Source: an uncultured Collinsella sp. (GTDB taxonomy: Bacteria; Actinomycetota; Coriobacteriia; Coriobacteriales; Coriobacteriaceae). From it: a stretch of DNA of 5,651 bases. A model generated the notes under the pieces. The model saw nothing but the letters and a program-made list of their open reading frames with translations. It did no database searches and was not told where the DNA came from. The stretch is from assembly GCA_905197585.1 (NCBI GenBank), contig CAJJZO010000123.1, positions 1-5,651 on the forward strand. Reading direction: 5' to 3'. Positions 5,281 through 5,651 of the stretch are shown piece after piece. Positions within the stretch are counted from its first letter, which is position 1, and every line of letters begins with the position of its first letter. A program made the position numbers and the translations under genes.

Positions 5281-5651
5281 ATGGACGAACTATTTCACGT
5301 CAGTGAGCGCAAGTCCACAATCGGGACCGAACTCCGCGCTGGACTGACAACATTCCTGGCGATGGCCTACATCATCGCCGTCAACCCCGCGGTGCTCTCG
5401 GGCGCTGGCATCGATGCGGGAGCGCTCGCCTGCGCCACCTGCCTGGGCGCCGGCATCATGACCATCTGCATGGGCATCTTCGCTAACCGCCCGCTCGCCT
5501 GCGCGTCGGGCTTAGGCGTCAACGCGATGATCGCTGGAATCACCACCACCGTCTGCGGCGGTGACTGGCACGTGGCCATGAGCGTCATCTTCCTCGAGGG
5601 TATCGTCATCTTGCTGCTCGTGCTTTGTGGCCTGCGCGAGGCCATCATGGA
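5281..5651 (+). CDS. NCS2-family nucleobase permease (AzgA/PbuG-like), N-terminal part
   Basis: The first 123 codons are present and run off the right edge. The opening resembles the AzgA/PbuG branch of the NCS2 xanthine/uracil permease family, which brings hypoxanthine, guanine or adenine into the cell with protons. Visible landmarks are GTELRAGLTTFLAMAYIIA (15-33) leading into VNP (34-36), then RPLACASGLGVNAMIA (70-85), corresponding to the conserved APGMGLNA stretch, and GLREAIM (117-123). Several membrane segments are evident. The ATG at 5281 is preceded by AAGGAAAGGG (5266-5275); an overlapping ATG at 5277 is out of frame. The gene is divergent from the deformylase-like gene across a 193-base gap with candidate -10 boxes for both directions. 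Substrate preference among purines cannot be read from this part. Confidence 0.87.
   Translation, partial: MDELFHVSERKSTIGTELRAGLTTFLAMAYIIAVNPAVLSGAGIDAGALACATCLGAGIMTICMGIFANRPLACASGLGVNAMIAGITTTVCGGDWHVAMSVIFLEGIVILLLVLCGLREAIM

Overview
The window looks like part of a chromosome from a GC-rich gut Actinomycetota of the class Coriobacteriia, most likely Collinsella or a close relative. This is inferred from codon use rich in G and C, the protein sequences, and the presence of a Cys-2 bile-salt-hydrolase-type enzyme beside a short, atypical peptide deformylase. No tRNA, rRNA, CRISPR array, insertion sequence or phage gene is visible. There are six genes, two of them cut by the window edges.

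Layout from left to right. Positions 1-72 (minus) are the first 24 codons of a LysR-type regulator, divergent from an EamA/DMT-family exporter (191-1102, plus). The 118-base gap between them holds two dyads of the LysR T-N11-A type. A 24-base perfect palindrome follows the exporter and probably terminates it. A strong 9-bp dyad (1218-1238) comes next, then a Kup-type potassium uptake permease (1261-3489, plus). Its ribosome binding site points to a GTG start rather than the upstream ATG. A 16-bp hairpin with a short T run (3512-3549) ends kup. Facing it is a choloylglycine hydrolase-family gene (3571-4536, minus), probably a bile salt hydrolase. Upstream of that, on the same strand, is a peptide deformylase-like gene (4668-5087, minus). 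Divergent from it is the start of an NCS2-type nucleobase permease (5281 to the edge, plus).

The genes are mostly separate transcription units: a regulator/exporter pair, a potassium transporter, and a deformylase-like/bile-hydrolase pair on one strand with a terminator between them. No new multi-gene system is evident. Two places deserve attention. First, the deformylase-like protein keeps the Cys and two His metal ligands but has Met where the catalytic Glu of the HExDH motif should be. Second, the 131-base gap between it and the hydrolase holds a stack of RNA structures: a hairpin that competes with the base of a terminator, and a sequence that could pair over the hydrolase's whole Shine-Dalgarno element. 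The LysR-type dyad and the dyad before kup are good candidate operators. All family names come from reading motifs by eye; no search was run.
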